Of a stretch of DNA of 64,000 bases, positions 38,490 to 50,503 are shown piece after piece. Both the position numbers and the translations under genes were made by a program. The notes beneath the pieces are model-generated. The model saw only the letters and a list, made by a program, of their open reading frames with translations, was not told the DNA's origin and did no database searches. Numbering within the stretch: position 1 is the stretch's first letter; each line of letters opens with the position of its first letter. The stretch comes from CAVQBJ01 sp963724405 (lineage in GTDB: Bacteria > Actinomycetota > Thermoleophilia > Solirubrobacterales > Solirubrobacteraceae), in NCBI GenBank assembly GCA_963724405.1, contig CAVRUQ010000016.1, forward strand, positions 372,001-436,000, written 5' to 3'.

Positions 38490-40322
38490 CTAGAACCCGT
38501 TGGACAGGGCGCTCTCGAGCACGGCGCGGGCCACGGGAGCGGCGGTCGCACCGCCGGCGCCGTCGCGGACGAGCATCACGCCCACCGCCACGTGCGGGCC
38601 GAGCGCCGGGGCGAAGGCCGCGAACCACGCATCGGTGTTCTGGGGCGTGCTCGCGCCCGGGGCGTTCGTGTTGACCAGCTCGGCCGTGCCCGTCTTGCCG
38701 GCCACGGTGACGTTGGGGAGGGCGGCCGCCGTTCCGGTGCCCGACTGGACGACGTCGATCATCATGCGCCGCACCTCGTGCGCGACCTTCGCGGTCGTGG
38801 CGCGGATCCGGCCGCTGGGCCGGCCGCGCATGAACGTCGGCCGGGGGCGCATACCGCCCTCGCCGATCGTCGCCGCGACGATCGCCATCTCGAGCGGGCT
38901 GGCGAGGACCATGTCCTGGCCGATCGCCGTGGAGCCCACGGCGAGGTCGCCCTGGATCTGGGACGCGGGCGGCAGCGTGCTCTCGACGACGCCCGGGATG
39001 CCGACGGGCTCGTTGAAGCCGAAGCGCTCGGCGGTGGCCACGAGCCGTTGGGCGCCGAGCTTCGCCCCCAGCGGGGCGAAGACCGAGTTGCACGAGACGG
39101 TGAACGCGAGCGTCAGCGTGCCACCGCAGTCCTCCATGCCGGCGTTCGTGAGCGGGACCCCGTCGAGCAGCGCCTCGGTGGCGTAGGGGAAGACGGTGGA
39201 CGGCGTGGCGATCCCGTACTGCAGCGCGCCGCTCGTCGTGACCATCTTGAAGGTCGACCCCGGGGGCTGCAGGTCGTCGACGCCGAGTCCGGCGACGGCG
39301 AGGATCTCGCCGGTGCTCGGCCGCAGCGCCACGACGCCCCCGAGCTGACCGCCGAGCGCCACCACGGCGGCCGTCTGCAGCGCGGGCGAGATCGTCGTCC
39401 GCGTCGGGGTTCCGGGGATCGCCGCGGCGGTCGCGACCACCCGGTGCCCGGCGAGCAGCACGCCGCCGGCGCGCCCGCGCAGCTGGGCGTCGAAGATGAG
39501 CTCGAGCCCGGACTGGCCCACGTCGGCGTCCGGCGGCACCCCCGCCGCCTCGAGCGAGGCGAGCTGCGAGGCCGGGATCGGGCCCGTGGTGCCGACGATC
39601 CCGGTCACCGCCGGGCCGAGCGGCGAGTAGCGCTCGCCCCCGGCGACCGCGGGACCGCTGGCGAGCACCGACCCGTCGCGAGCGAGGAGCGCGGCGCGGG
39701 GCGGCAGCGCGAGACGGCTGTGCAGGACCTCGCCGGGCCGCAGCCCCGGAAACGTCAGCGCGCGCGACCAGGCGACGTGCGTGCCGCTGGCGTCGTGCAC
39801 GAACGGCACGGTGAGGTCGGCGTGCAGGACGCCGAACAGCCGCGTGTGCACCGCCATCGGGGCGACGATCGCGCCGCTCGAGGTCTCGTGCACGTGCCCG
39901 GCGACGCGCAGGCTCGCCGTGGTCGCCGTGTTCCACGCCGACGCGTACGCGTCGGAGAACGAGGCGGGGGAGAGCGCGTTGCGCGTGGCCGCGTCGACGT
40001 CGGCGTACATCGCGCCGTAGCGCTGGGCGCTCCAATCGGAGATGAAGCGCAGCGCGAGGGCGCGATGACCGTCCGACCGCTGAGCGCCGACGATGGCGCC
40101 GGCGAGGAAGGCGATCGCGGCCAGGATGATCACCGGCCGGGCGCGCCCGAGGCGCCGGCGCCGGGCCGCGGCGGCGCGTCGGCGTCCGCCGCGCCGCGGT
40201 GCGCGACGGGTGGTGCTCGCGACCCGCCGCGGAGGAGCGCCGGAGGCCAGGCTCAGCACACCGCCGGGAGCATCGGTCCCCCCTACGCGAACGCCGTGGA
40301 ACATCGCCGAACGGTAGAGCAT
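38490..40322 (-). CDS. Class B penicillin-binding protein (transpeptidase)
   Basis: About 610 residues; the ATG at 40322 was chosen, with another at 40304. A basic region precedes one membrane segment (PVIILAAIAFLAGAIVGA). An NTF2-like domain (about 90-190, ALRFISDWSAQRYGAMYADV) and a dimerisation part lead to the transpeptidase. Active motifs are complete: S-x-x-K in PGSTFK, S-x-N in VSCNSVF and K-T-G in AGKTGTAEL. It crosslinks peptidoglycan stem peptides and is a target of beta-lactams. The domain order resembles PBP2a/PbpA-like proteins. It is divergent from the MarP-like gene. Confidence 0.9.
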   Translation of the reverse strand: MLYRSAMFHGVRVGGTDAPGGVLSLASGAPPRRVASTTRRAPRRGGRRRAAAARRRRLGRARPVIILAAIAFLAGAIVGAQRSDGHRALALRFISDWSAQRYGAMYADVDAATRNALSPASFSDAYASAWNTATTASLRVAGHVHETSSGAIVAPMAVHTRLFGVLHADLTVPFVHDASGTHVAWSRALTFPGLRPGEVLHSRLALPPRAALLARDGSVLASGPAVAGGERYSPLGPAVTGIVGTTGPIPASQLASLEAAGVPPDADVGQSGLELIFDAQLRGRAGGVLLAGHRVVATAAAIPGTPTRTTISPALQTAAVVALGGQLGGVVALRPSTGEILAVAGLGVDDLQPPGSTFKMVTTSGALQYGIATPSTVFPYATEALLDGVPLTNAGMEDCGGTLTLAFTVSCNSVFAPLGAKLGAQRLVATAERFGFNEPVGIPGVVESTLPPASQIQGDLAVGSTAIGQDMVLASPLEMAIVAATIGEGGMRPRPTFMRGRPSGRIRATTAKVAHEVRRMMIDVVQSGTGTAAALPNVTVAGKTGTAELVNTNAPGASTPQNTDAWFAAFAPALGPHVAVGVMLVRDGAGGATAAPVARAVLESALSNGF

Positions 40323-40372
40323 AGGCCCTGCACCGGCGGGCAATCTGCGCGCGGCGGGCTAGATTCGATGTG

Positions 40373-41524
40373 ATGACCGGACTCGACTGGCTCATCGTCG
40401 CCTTCGTGGCTCTGCTCGCGAGCCAGGGGTACCGGCGCGGGTTCATCGTGGGCGTGCTCGGATTCGCCGGCTTCGCGGCGGGAGCGCTCGTCGGGACGCG
40501 CGTCGGCCCGCTCCTGCTGCCGGCCGGCACCGACTCGCTGTACGCCCCGGCGTTCGGCCTCGTCGGCGCGCTCGTGGCCGGCGGCATCCTCGCCACCGGG
40601 CTGGAGGGCCTCGGCGTCCGCCTGCGGCGGGTGATCGTTCTGCCCGGGCTCGGCATCGTCGACGGCGCGCTCGGCGCGCTCCTGAGCGCGGCGATCGCGC
40701 TCGGCGTCGTGTGGATCGCGGCCGCGGTGGCCGCGCAGGCGCCCGGCGAGACCCGCCTGCGCGCTGACCTGCAGCAGTCGTTCATCGTGCGCGCGCTCAA
40801 CGAGCTGCTCCCCTCGTCGAGCAGCGTCCTGAACGCGCTCGCGCACCTCGACCCCCTGCCGACGATCGCCGGCCCGTCGCCCGACGTCGCGCCTCCGTCC
40901 CCGGCGATCGCGCACAGCGCCGTCGTGCGGGCGGCCGCTCCGAGCGTCGTGCGCGTGATCGGCAGCGCCTGCGGGCTCGGCGTGGAGGGCTCGGGCTGGG
41001 TGGCTCGCCCCGGGCTCGTCGTGACCAACGCGCACGTCGTCGCCGGCGAGCAGGACACCACGGTGCAGGTCGGCGGAGACCCGGCGATGAGCCTTGCCGC
41101 CCGCGCGATCGCCTTCGACCCCCACGACGACGTGGCGGTGCTGAGCGTGCCCGGGCTGCGCGCGCGGGCGCTGCGGCTCGCCGCCGATCCGCGCGCCGGC
41201 CTCTCCGCGGCGATCCTCGGCTATCCGCGCGACGGGCCCTTCGACGTGCGCGCGGCGCGTCTCGGCACCACCCAGACGGTTCTGACGCAGGACGCGTACG
41301 GCAACGGACCGGTGTCGCGGCTCATCACGCCGCTGCGCGGCCTCGTGCGGCCGGGGAACTCGGGTGGCCCGGTCGTCGACGGCGCCGGCGAGGTGGCCAC
41401 GACCGTGTTCGCGTCCACGACCGGAGCGGGCCCGCATGGCGGATACGGCGTCGCCAACTCCGTCGTCGCCTCGGTGATCGCGCATGCGCACGCTCCGGTG
41501 AGCACGGGGTCGTGCGCGGAGTAG
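40373..41524 (+). CDS. MarP-like membrane serine protease (CvpA and trypsin domains)
   Basis: 383 residues. The first 170 residues form a CvpA-type membrane domain with four segments (LIVAFVALLASQGYRRGF, GALVGTRVGPLLLP, AFGLVGALVAGGILATGL, GALLSAAIALGVVWIAAAV). A trypsin-fold protease follows, with the triad His (VVTNAHVVAGE), Asp (DPHDDVAVL) and Ser (PGNSGGPVV). In Mycobacterium MarP sits in the membrane, cuts periplasmic targets and protects against acid and oxidative stress; by homology, this one should do likewise. The full triad is present. The divergent penicillin-binding gene fits a wall-related role. Confidence 0.9.
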   Translation: MTGLDWLIVAFVALLASQGYRRGFIVGVLGFAGFAAGALVGTRVGPLLLPAGTDSLYAPAFGLVGALVAGGILATGLEGLGVRLRRVIVLPGLGIVDGALGALLSAAIALGVVWIAAAVAAQAPGETRLRADLQQSFIVRALNELLPSSSSVLNALAHLDPLPTIAGPSPDVAPPSPAIAHSAVVRAAAPSVVRVIGSACGLGVEGSGWVARPGLVVTNAHVVAGEQDTTVQVGGDPAMSLAARAIAFDPHDDVAVLSVPGLRARALRLAADPRAGLSAAILGYPRDGPFDVRAARLGTTQTVLTQDAYGNGPVSRLITPLRGLVRPGNSGGPVVDGAGEVATTVFASTTGAGPHGGYGVANSVVASVIAHAHAPVSTGSCAE

Positions 41525-41561
41525 GGCATCCGCCCCCGCGTCAACCGCTACGCTGACCGCC

Positions 41562-43871
<2,310 letters not shown>

Positions 43872-43919
43872 GGGTCGGGCTCGGCGGCACGTCTTCGGCG
43901 TGCGCCACGATGGAGGGCC

Positions 43920-46838
43920 ATGCCGCTGACGCTCATCACGGGTCCCGCGAACGCGGGCAAGGCCTCAGGCGTGCTCGCGCGCGTGCGCGCCGAGGCCGAG
44001 CGCGGCGAGCCGATTCTCGTCGTCCCGACGCGCGTCGACGTCGAGTCCTACCGGCGCGAGCTCGCCGCCGCCGGCGTCGTGTTCGGCGCACGCGTCGAGC
44101 GCTTCGCCGGTCTCGTGGGCGAGATCGCGCGCCGCGTCGAGGTCGGCGCCTTCCCGCTCGGCGAGCCGGCGCGCGAGCGGGTCGTGGCCACGGCCGCCGC
44201 CGGCGCCGGCCTGCGCGTGTGCGACGAGGCCGCCGCCACTCCGGGGTTCGCGCGCGCGTTCACCCGGCTCGCCGCCGAGCTCGGGGCCCGCCGCGTGTCG
44301 CCCGGGCGCTGGCGCGCCGCGCTGCAGGCGTGGGCGGCGCAGGGAGGCGCCGGGCGCGAGGACTACGCCGAGGACCTCGCGGCGATCTACGCGCGCTACG
44401 ACGCGCTGCTGCGGCGCCTCGGGCGCCCGGACCGCGAGGGCCACGCCACGACCGCGCTCGACGCGCTCGCCCGCGACCCGCCGCGCTGGGGCGGGACGCC
44501 GGTCCTGTTCTACGGCTTCGACGACCTCACGCCGATCGAGCTCGACGCGATCGAGACGCTCGCCCGCGTCGTCGGCGCGCCCGTGACCGTCTCGCTCGCC
44601 TACGAGCCGGGGCGGCTCGCCTTCGCCGGGCGGGCGACGACCTTCCAGACGCTCGCGCCGCTCGCCGACGAGCACATCGCGCTCCCGGCCCGGGCCGAGC
44701 ACTACGCGCCGGGCGCGCGCGCTGCGCTGCACCACCTCGAGCGCTCGCTGTTCGAGGAGGGCGCGGTGCCCGCGGACCCCGGCACGGCCGTGCGGCTGCT
44801 CGAGGGCGGCGGCGAGCGCGCCGAGCTTCAGCTCGTCGCCGGTGAGATCCGCGCGCTGCTCGACGCCGGCGCCGAGCCCGGCGAGATCGCCGTCGTGCTG
44901 CGCACGGCCGGGCCGTCGGCGCCACTGCTCGACGAGGTCTTCACCGCCGCCGCCATCGCGTACACGCTGCAGCGGCGCATCGGGTTCGCCGAGACCGGCG
45001 TCGGACGCGCCCTGTGCGCGTTGCTGCGCTGCGTGGCCGACGACGACGCCGGCGCGGCGCTGCTCACCTGGCTGCGCGCGTCCTCGCGTCCCCGTGACGC
45101 CGATCGCGTCGACGCGCTCGAGGCGCGGGCCCGCGCGGCGGGCGTGAGCACCGTCTCGGGCCTGCGGGCGCTGTGGGAGCCCGAGCACGGTCCGCTGCAG
45201 TCGCTCGATCGGCTCGTGGCGGCGGCGGGGCGAGGCCCCGGCGCGCTGCTGGCGCGCACCGGCGCCGAGCTCGAGCGGCTGTTCAGCGCGCCGTGGCGCC
45301 GGCGGGCGCACGTGCTCGACGCCGAGGACCGGCCGGCGGCCGACGCGGTCGCCGTCGCCCGCCGGGCGCTCGACGAACTGCGTGAGTGCGCGAGCGCCAC
45401 GCGCGATCTGCGCGTCGACGTGCGGACGCTGCTCGAGGCGCTGGCGACGCTCGAGGTCGTCACCGGCGAGCCGCCCGGCCCCGGCGCGGTGGCGATCGTG
45501 GACCCGCTCGCGCTGCGGGCCCGCCGCGTGCGCGCGCTGTTCGTATGCGGGCTGCAGGAGGGGGTCTTCCCGGCCCCCGACCGCCCCGATCCGTTTCTCG
45601 GCGAGGAGGACCGGCGCGAGCTCGCGCGCGCCTCGGGGATCCGCCTCGCGGGCGGCGACGACGCCGGCGCGGAGCGCTATCTGCTGTACGCGTGCGTGTC
45701 GCGCCCGGAGGAGCTGCTCTGCCTCAGCTGGCACACCGCCGACGACGACGGCGTGCCGGCGGCGCCGTCGTCGTTCCTCGACGACCTGTGCGCGCTCTTC
45801 ACCGAGGATCTCTGGGACCGGCGCCGGCGTCGCGCGCTCGGCGCCGTGGGCTGGCCCGGCCCCGGCCGGCCGCCGACGCCCGAGGCCGCGCTCTCGCCCG
45901 CGCCGCGCGCCGCCCGCCGGCACGAGCCGCCGCTGGCGCCGCTGAGCGACCCCGGCGTGCTCGGCGCGCTCGCGCAGGCGCCGTGGTCCGCCTCGGGCCT
46001 GGAGGTGTGGGTCGCCTGCCCGGTGAAGTGGTTCGTGCAGCGGCTGCTCCGCGCCGAGGACATCGACCCCGATCCCGAGCCGCTGACGCGCGGCAGCGTC
46101 GCGCACGACGTCCTGGAGACCACCCACCGCCGGCTGGGGGAGCGCACCGGCTCGGCGCGCGTGTCGCCCGAGCACCTCGAGCTCGCCCGGGAGCTCATGC
46201 GCGAGGCGCTCGCGGAGCGGCTCGGCGAGCGGAGCCTCTCGGCCCGCCCCGAGCGCGAGGCGGCGGCGCGCCGGCGCCTGGAGGTCGATCTCGACCGCTA
46301 CCTCGCGCATGCCGCGCGCGAGGGCAGCCCCTGGGAGCCGGCCCATCTCGAGCTGTCGTTCGGGTTCGAGGCCGACGATCACCCGGCCTTCGCGCTCGAC
46401 GAGGACGTGTTCGTGCGCGGGCGCATCGATCGCGTCGATGTGTCGCCGCGGGGCGAGGCGATCCTCTACGACTACAAGGGCCGCAGCGTGCCCGAGCCGG
46501 CGCGCTGGGTGAGCGAGGGACGCGTGCAGATCGCCGTCTACATGCGCGCCGTCGAGCAGCTGCTGGACCTGCGTGTCGTCGGCGGCTTCTACCAGCCGAC
46601 CTCGGGCCGCGAGCTGCGCCCGCGGGGCGTGCTCGTCGCCGACCTGGCCACCGAGCTGGCCACGGTCAACGGCGACCGCCGCGAGCCCGGGGAGGTCGAG
46701 GCGATCGTCGAGGACGCGCTCGTCGTCGCCCGCGAGGCGGCCGCGCAGGCGCGCGCCGGGCGCCTGGAGGGCCGTCCGGGCTCGTGCGCCTTCGGGGGCG
46801 GCTGCGAGTTCCCGTCGATCTGCCGATGCGTGCGCTGA
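43920..46838 (+). CDS. AddB-like helicase-nuclease subunit
   Basis: 972 residues. It has a helicase-like N-terminal half with a weak P-loop, ITGPANAGKASG, in which the residue after Lys is Ala instead of Thr or Ser. A C-terminal RecB-family nuclease has LYDYKGRS (Asp851, Lys853). Cys700, with Cys956, Cys962 and Cys968 (CAFGGGCEFPSIC), fits the iron-sulfur clasp of AddB proteins. With the next gene it should process double-strand DNA ends to allow recombination. The weak Walker A suggests little or no motor activity. It overlaps the AddA-like gene by 13 bases. Confidence 0.82.
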   Translation: MPLTLITGPANAGKASGVLARVRAEAERGEPILVVPTRVDVESYRRELAAAGVVFGARVERFAGLVGEIARRVEVGAFPLGEPARERVVATAAAGAGLRVCDEAAATPGFARAFTRLAAELGARRVSPGRWRAALQAWAAQGGAGREDYAEDLAAIYARYDALLRRLGRPDREGHATTALDALARDPPRWGGTPVLFYGFDDLTPIELDAIETLARVVGAPVTVSLAYEPGRLAFAGRATTFQTLAPLADEHIALPARAEHYAPGARAALHHLERSLFEEGAVPADPGTAVRLLEGGGERAELQLVAGEIRALLDAGAEPGEIAVVLRTAGPSAPLLDEVFTAAAIAYTLQRRIGFAETGVGRALCALLRCVADDDAGAALLTWLRASSRPRDADRVDALEARARAAGVSTVSGLRALWEPEHGPLQSLDRLVAAAGRGPGALLARTGAELERLFSAPWRRRAHVLDAEDRPAADAVAVARRALDELRECASATRDLRVDVRTLLEALATLEVVTGEPPGPGAVAIVDPLALRARRVRALFVCGLQEGVFPAPDRPDPFLGEEDRRELARASGIRLAGGDDAGAERYLLYACVSRPEELLCLSWHTADDDGVPAAPSSFLDDLCALFTEDLWDRRRRRALGAVGWPGPGRPPTPEAALSPAPRAARRHEPPLAPLSDPGVLGALAQAPWSASGLEVWVACPVKWFVQRLLRAEDIDPDPEPLTRGSVAHDVLETTHRRLGERTGSARVSPEHLELARELMREALAERLGERSLSARPEREAAARRRLEVDLDRYLAHAAREGSPWEPAHLELSFGFEADDHPAFALDEDVFVRGRIDRVDVSPRGEAILYDYKGRSVPEPARWVSEGRVQIAVYMRAVEQLLDLRVVGGFYQPTSGRELRPRGVLVADLATELATVNGDRREPGEVEAIVEDALVVAREAAAQARAGRLEGRPGSCAFGGGCEFPSICRCVR

Positions 46839-49800
46839 CCCCCGATCAGGAACGCGCCGCCGACCGGCGGCGCGGGTCGCTGCTCCTCTCCGCCGGGGCC
46901 GGGAGCGGCAAGACCTCGGTGCTCGTCGAGCGCTTCGTGCGCGCCGTGCACGAGGACGGGGTGGCGCCGGGCCGGATCCTCGCGATCACGTTCACCGATC
47001 GCGCGGCGGCCGAGCTGCGCGATCGCGTCCGCGAGCGGCTCCGCGGTCTCGGGGACCGCGAGCTGGCCCGTGACAGCGAGCGCGCGCCGATCGGCACCGT
47101 GCACGCGTTCTGTGCGCGGATCCTGCGCGCCCATGCCGTCGCGATCGGCGTCGACCCCGGGTTCGAGGTGCTCGACGAGGGCCTGGCCGCGGATCTGCGC
47201 GAGCGGGCGTTCGCGACCGCGCTGCGCGGGCTCCTGGACTCGGGGGGCGGACCGGCCGTCGATCTCGTCGCCGCCTACGGCGCCGATCGCGTGCAGGGCG
47301 CGATCCTGGCCGCCTACGACGCGCTGCGCACGCGGGGCGAGCGTGAGCCGCGGCTGCCGGCGCCCCCGGCAGACGCTGATCTCGCCGCCGCCGGGCGGCG
47401 ACTCGTCCGCGCCGTGGCGCTCGCCCGCGAGGAGATCCGCGAGGCGGTGGGGGGCGGGGTGCTCGCGGCGTCGGCCGAGCGCGCGCTCGAGGCCCTCGAC
47501 TGCGCCGCGGCGGTCGCCGACGCGGCGGGCGGGCATCCGCCGCCGGGGCCCGGCGCGTTCGCCGCGCTGACGCTGCCCGGCGCCGGGGGCGCGGTCGCCG
47601 GCGGGGCGTGCGGGGGCTATCGCGAGGCGCTCGACGCGTACGCGCAGGTGTGCGCCGACCGGCACGCGGTCGCCGCGCTGCGGCTGCTCGACGAGCTGCT
47701 CGAGCGCTTCGACCGCGCCTACGCGACGGCGAAGCACGAGCGCGGGGCGCTGGACTTCGACGACCTGGAGATCGAGGCGAGCCGGCTGCTCGAGGGCGAC
47801 GAGGCGCTGCGCCGCAGCTGGGCCGCGCGCTTCGAGCTCGTGATGATCGACGAGTTCCAGGACACGAACCCCCGCCAGATGCGGATCCTGCGGGCGCTCG
47901 AGCGCGACAACCTGTTCACGGTCGGCGACGAGTTCCAGTCGATCTACGGCTTCCGCCACGCGGACGTCGGCCTCTTCCGTGAGCGCCGGGCGGCGCTCGC
48001 CGCGCGCGGGTCGACACTCGAGCTGGCCGATAACTTCCGCGGCCGTCCCGAGCTGCTGGCGGCGGTCAACGCCGTGTTCGTCCCCGCCTTCGGGCCGGAC
48101 TTCACGCCGCTCGCCGCCGGCCGCGAGGCGCTCGCGTCCGCCGGCGAGCCGCTCGTCGAGCTGCTCGTCACCGACCAGCGCGGCTGGGAGGACCCGCTCG
48201 TCGACCCCTCGCCCGGGCTTCCGCAGGCGGCCCGCTGGCGCCAGGCCGAGGCGCGCCTGCTCGCCCAGCGCATCGGCGAGCTCCTGGACGAGGGGGTCGC
48301 CGCGCCCGGCGAGGTCGCGGTGCTGCTGCGGGCCACCGGCGACGTGCCGGTGTTCGCCCGCGCGCTGGAGGACACGGGCATCGCCACGCTCATCGCCGAC
48401 GGCGGCGGCTACTGGTCGGGCCCGGAGGTGCTCGACCTGCTCGCGTACCTGCGCACGCTCGCCAACCCGCTCGACGACGTCGCGCTGTACGGGGCGCTCG
48501 CGTCGCCGCTCGTCGGCGCGTCCTCCGATGCGCTCGCGCTGCTCGCCCGCGCCCGGGGGTCGGGCCGGCCCTGGCCGGCGCTCATGCGCCTGTTCGGCGG
48601 CCCGACCCCCGCCGGCGAGGAGCTCGAGGCGCTGCGGACCTCGTTCTCCGAGGCCGACGTGGCGGCCCTGACCGCGTTCCTGGCGCTCGTGCGCCGCGAG
48701 CGACGGCTCGTCGCCCGCCGTGGCGTCGACACGCTCCTGCGCCGCGTCGTGCGCGAGACCGGCTACGACGCGCATCTGCTCGGCCTCCCGTTCCCCGAGC
48801 GCCGGCGGGCGAACGTCGACAAGCTCCTGCGTCTCGCCCGCCGCCACGAGCACGGCGAGGGCGGCGGGCTGCGCGGCTTCCTCGACCACGCCGAGCGGCG
48901 CCGGGCCGGCGCGGCCCGCGAACCCGACGCTCCGGTGGCCGACGCCGACAGCGACGCGGTGCGCGTCATGACGATCCACGCCGCGAAGGGCCTCGAGTTC
49001 GACGTCGTCGCCGTCGCGGACCTCGGCCGTCAGGGACGCGGCGATCCGCCCGACCTGCTCCTCGACGGCGAGCGGATCGGCCTGCGCCTGGCGACGCTCG
49101 ACGGATCGGCCCCCGTGGCCACGCTCGCGTTCGCCGCGCTGCGCGACGAGCGGCTCGCGGCCGAGGCCGAGGAGGAGCGGCGCATCCTGTACGTGGCGAT
49201 GACGCGCGCGCGCGAGCGACTGCTCCTGAGCGGGGCCGTCAACCCCGAGCGCTGGCCGGCGCCGAGGCCGACGGCGCCGGCGCTCGGCTGGCTCGGTCCC
49301 GCGCTCGCCGAGGACCTGCCCGCCCGGCTGAGCAGCGAGCAGCCGGTGATCGACCTCCATCCGCCGGGAGCGCCCGGCGTGACCGTGCGCTGCCGCCTCA
49401 ACGCCCCGGCCACCGTCGGCGCCGTCCTGCGCGCGCGCACGCCCCGGCTACAGGAGGCGCGCGCGCCCGGCGACGGGACCCCGCCCGCGCGCCCACCGGA
49501 GCTTGCCAGGCTCGAGGCGGGTGCGCCGGTCCCGGCGCCGCGAGCCGGATCGGGCGCGCTCAGCTACACCGCGCTGGCCGAGTACGAGCGGTGCGGCTAC
49601 CGCTACTACCTGGAACGCGTGCTCGGCCTGCCGCCGGACGATCGGCTGCCCGCGGGTGTCCGTCCGTCCGCGCGCTCGGGGGCGCTCCCGGGGCGCGTGC
49701 GGGGCTCGCTCGTGCACCGGCTGCTCGAGACGTTCGACTTCCGCCGCCCGGCGGGGCCCGGAGCCGAGCGCGTCGCCGCGCTCGCCGCCGAGCTCGGTGC

Positions 49801-50449
49801 GGCGCCGGCGCCCGACGAGCTGGCCGAGATCGCGCGGCTCGTGGCCGCGGTCGCCGACACGGAGCTCGGCGCGCGGCTCGCGTCGGCGCCGCGCGTGCGG
49901 CGCGAGCACCCGTTCGGCTTCTCGCTCGGCGACGATCTCCCGCTCGTGAGCGGGGTGGTCGACCTGATCGCCCACGAGATGGGGGGCGGCTGCCTGATCG
50001 TCGACTACAAGAGCGACCGCGTCGGCGGGGACGACCTCGGGCCGCTCACCGAGCGCGACTACGGCGTGCAGCGGCGCGTGTACGGACTCGCGGCGCTGCG
50101 CGGCGGCGCGCTGACGGTGGACGTCGTGCACTGGTACCTGCAGCGCCCGACCGAGCCGGTCACGGTTCGTTACACCGCGGCGGACGACGCCCGGCTGACC
50201 GCCGAGCTGCGGGAGCGGGCTGGCGCTGTGGTCGCGGGTCACTACCCTGTCAGCAGTCGCCCGCACCGGGAGCTGTGTCTCGCGTGCCCCGGCCGGCGGG
50301 CGCTGTGCTCGCATCCGCCGAGCGCCACGCTGGGCCCGGCGCCGGACGCGGCGCCCGTCGTTCAACGCGACGACGACCCGATCGTGGCAAGATCGGGAGC
50401 CGAAGCGTCGGGCTCGGGGGGCGCGAGCGTCGGTCGAGAGCGTGCCTGA
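46826..50449 (+). CDS. AddA-like UvrD-type helicase with RecB nuclease domain
   Basis: 1,207 residues from ATG 46826. Helicase motifs are present: Walker A GAGSGKTS at 24-31, ILAITFTDRAAAELR, Walker B DEFQDTN (Asp342), TVGDEFQSIYGFR, MTIHAAKGLEFDVV and ILYVAMTRARERL. A C-terminal PD-(D/E)XK nuclease has LIVDYKSD (Asp1060, Lys1062). Cys923, Cys1151, Cys1154 and Cys1161 form an iron-sulfur-like set (CLACPGRRALC), which AddA usually lacks. It should move along DNA 3'-5' and cut. With the upstream gene it forms an AddAB/AdnAB-like complex for double-strand break repair. Confidence 0.85.
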   Translation: MRALTPDQERAADRRRGSLLLSAGAGSGKTSVLVERFVRAVHEDGVAPGRILAITFTDRAAAELRDRVRERLRGLGDRELARDSERAPIGTVHAFCARILRAHAVAIGVDPGFEVLDEGLAADLRERAFATALRGLLDSGGGPAVDLVAAYGADRVQGAILAAYDALRTRGEREPRLPAPPADADLAAAGRRLVRAVALAREEIREAVGGGVLAASAERALEALDCAAAVADAAGGHPPPGPGAFAALTLPGAGGAVAGGACGGYREALDAYAQVCADRHAVAALRLLDELLERFDRAYATAKHERGALDFDDLEIEASRLLEGDEALRRSWAARFELVMIDEFQDTNPRQMRILRALERDNLFTVGDEFQSIYGFRHADVGLFRERRAALAARGSTLELADNFRGRPELLAAVNAVFVPAFGPDFTPLAAGREALASAGEPLVELLVTDQRGWEDPLVDPSPGLPQAARWRQAEARLLAQRIGELLDEGVAAPGEVAVLLRATGDVPVFARALEDTGIATLIADGGGYWSGPEVLDLLAYLRTLANPLDDVALYGALASPLVGASSDALALLARARGSGRPWPALMRLFGGPTPAGEELEALRTSFSEADVAALTAFLALVRRERRLVARRGVDTLLRRVVRETGYDAHLLGLPFPERRRANVDKLLRLARRHEHGEGGGLRGFLDHAERRRAGAAREPDAPVADADSDAVRVMTIHAAKGLEFDVVAVADLGRQGRGDPPDLLLDGERIGLRLATLDGSAPVATLAFAALRDERLAAEAEEERRILYVAMTRARERLLLSGAVNPERWPAPRPTAPALGWLGPALAEDLPARLSSEQPVIDLHPPGAPGVTVRCRLNAPATVGAVLRARTPRLQEARAPGDGTPPARPPELARLEAGAPVPAPRAGSGALSYTALAEYERCGYRYYLERVLGLPPDDRLPAGVRPSARSGALPGRVRGSLVHRLLETFDFRRPAGPGAERVAALAAELGAAPAPDELAEIARLVAAVADTELGARLASAPRVRREHPFGFSLGDDLPLVSGVVDLIAHEMGGGCLIVDYKSDRVGGDDLGPLTERDYGVQRRVYGLAALRGGALTVDVVHWYLQRPTEPVTVRYTAADDARLTAELRERAGAVVAGHYPVSSRPHRELCLACPGRRALCSHPPSATLGPAPDAAPVVQRDDDPIVARSGAEASGSGGASVGRERA

Positions 50450-50503
50450 AACGGAACGTCGGAGTCGACTCCGCGCCACGCGGAGCAGAACGAAGGAGCT
50501 CGA

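Noticed and set aside
45386..46825. A long open frame continuing upstream of the AddA-like gene
   Set aside because: It lies over the AddB-like gene in another frame and reads as Arg/Pro low complexity. The true start is the ATG at 46826.
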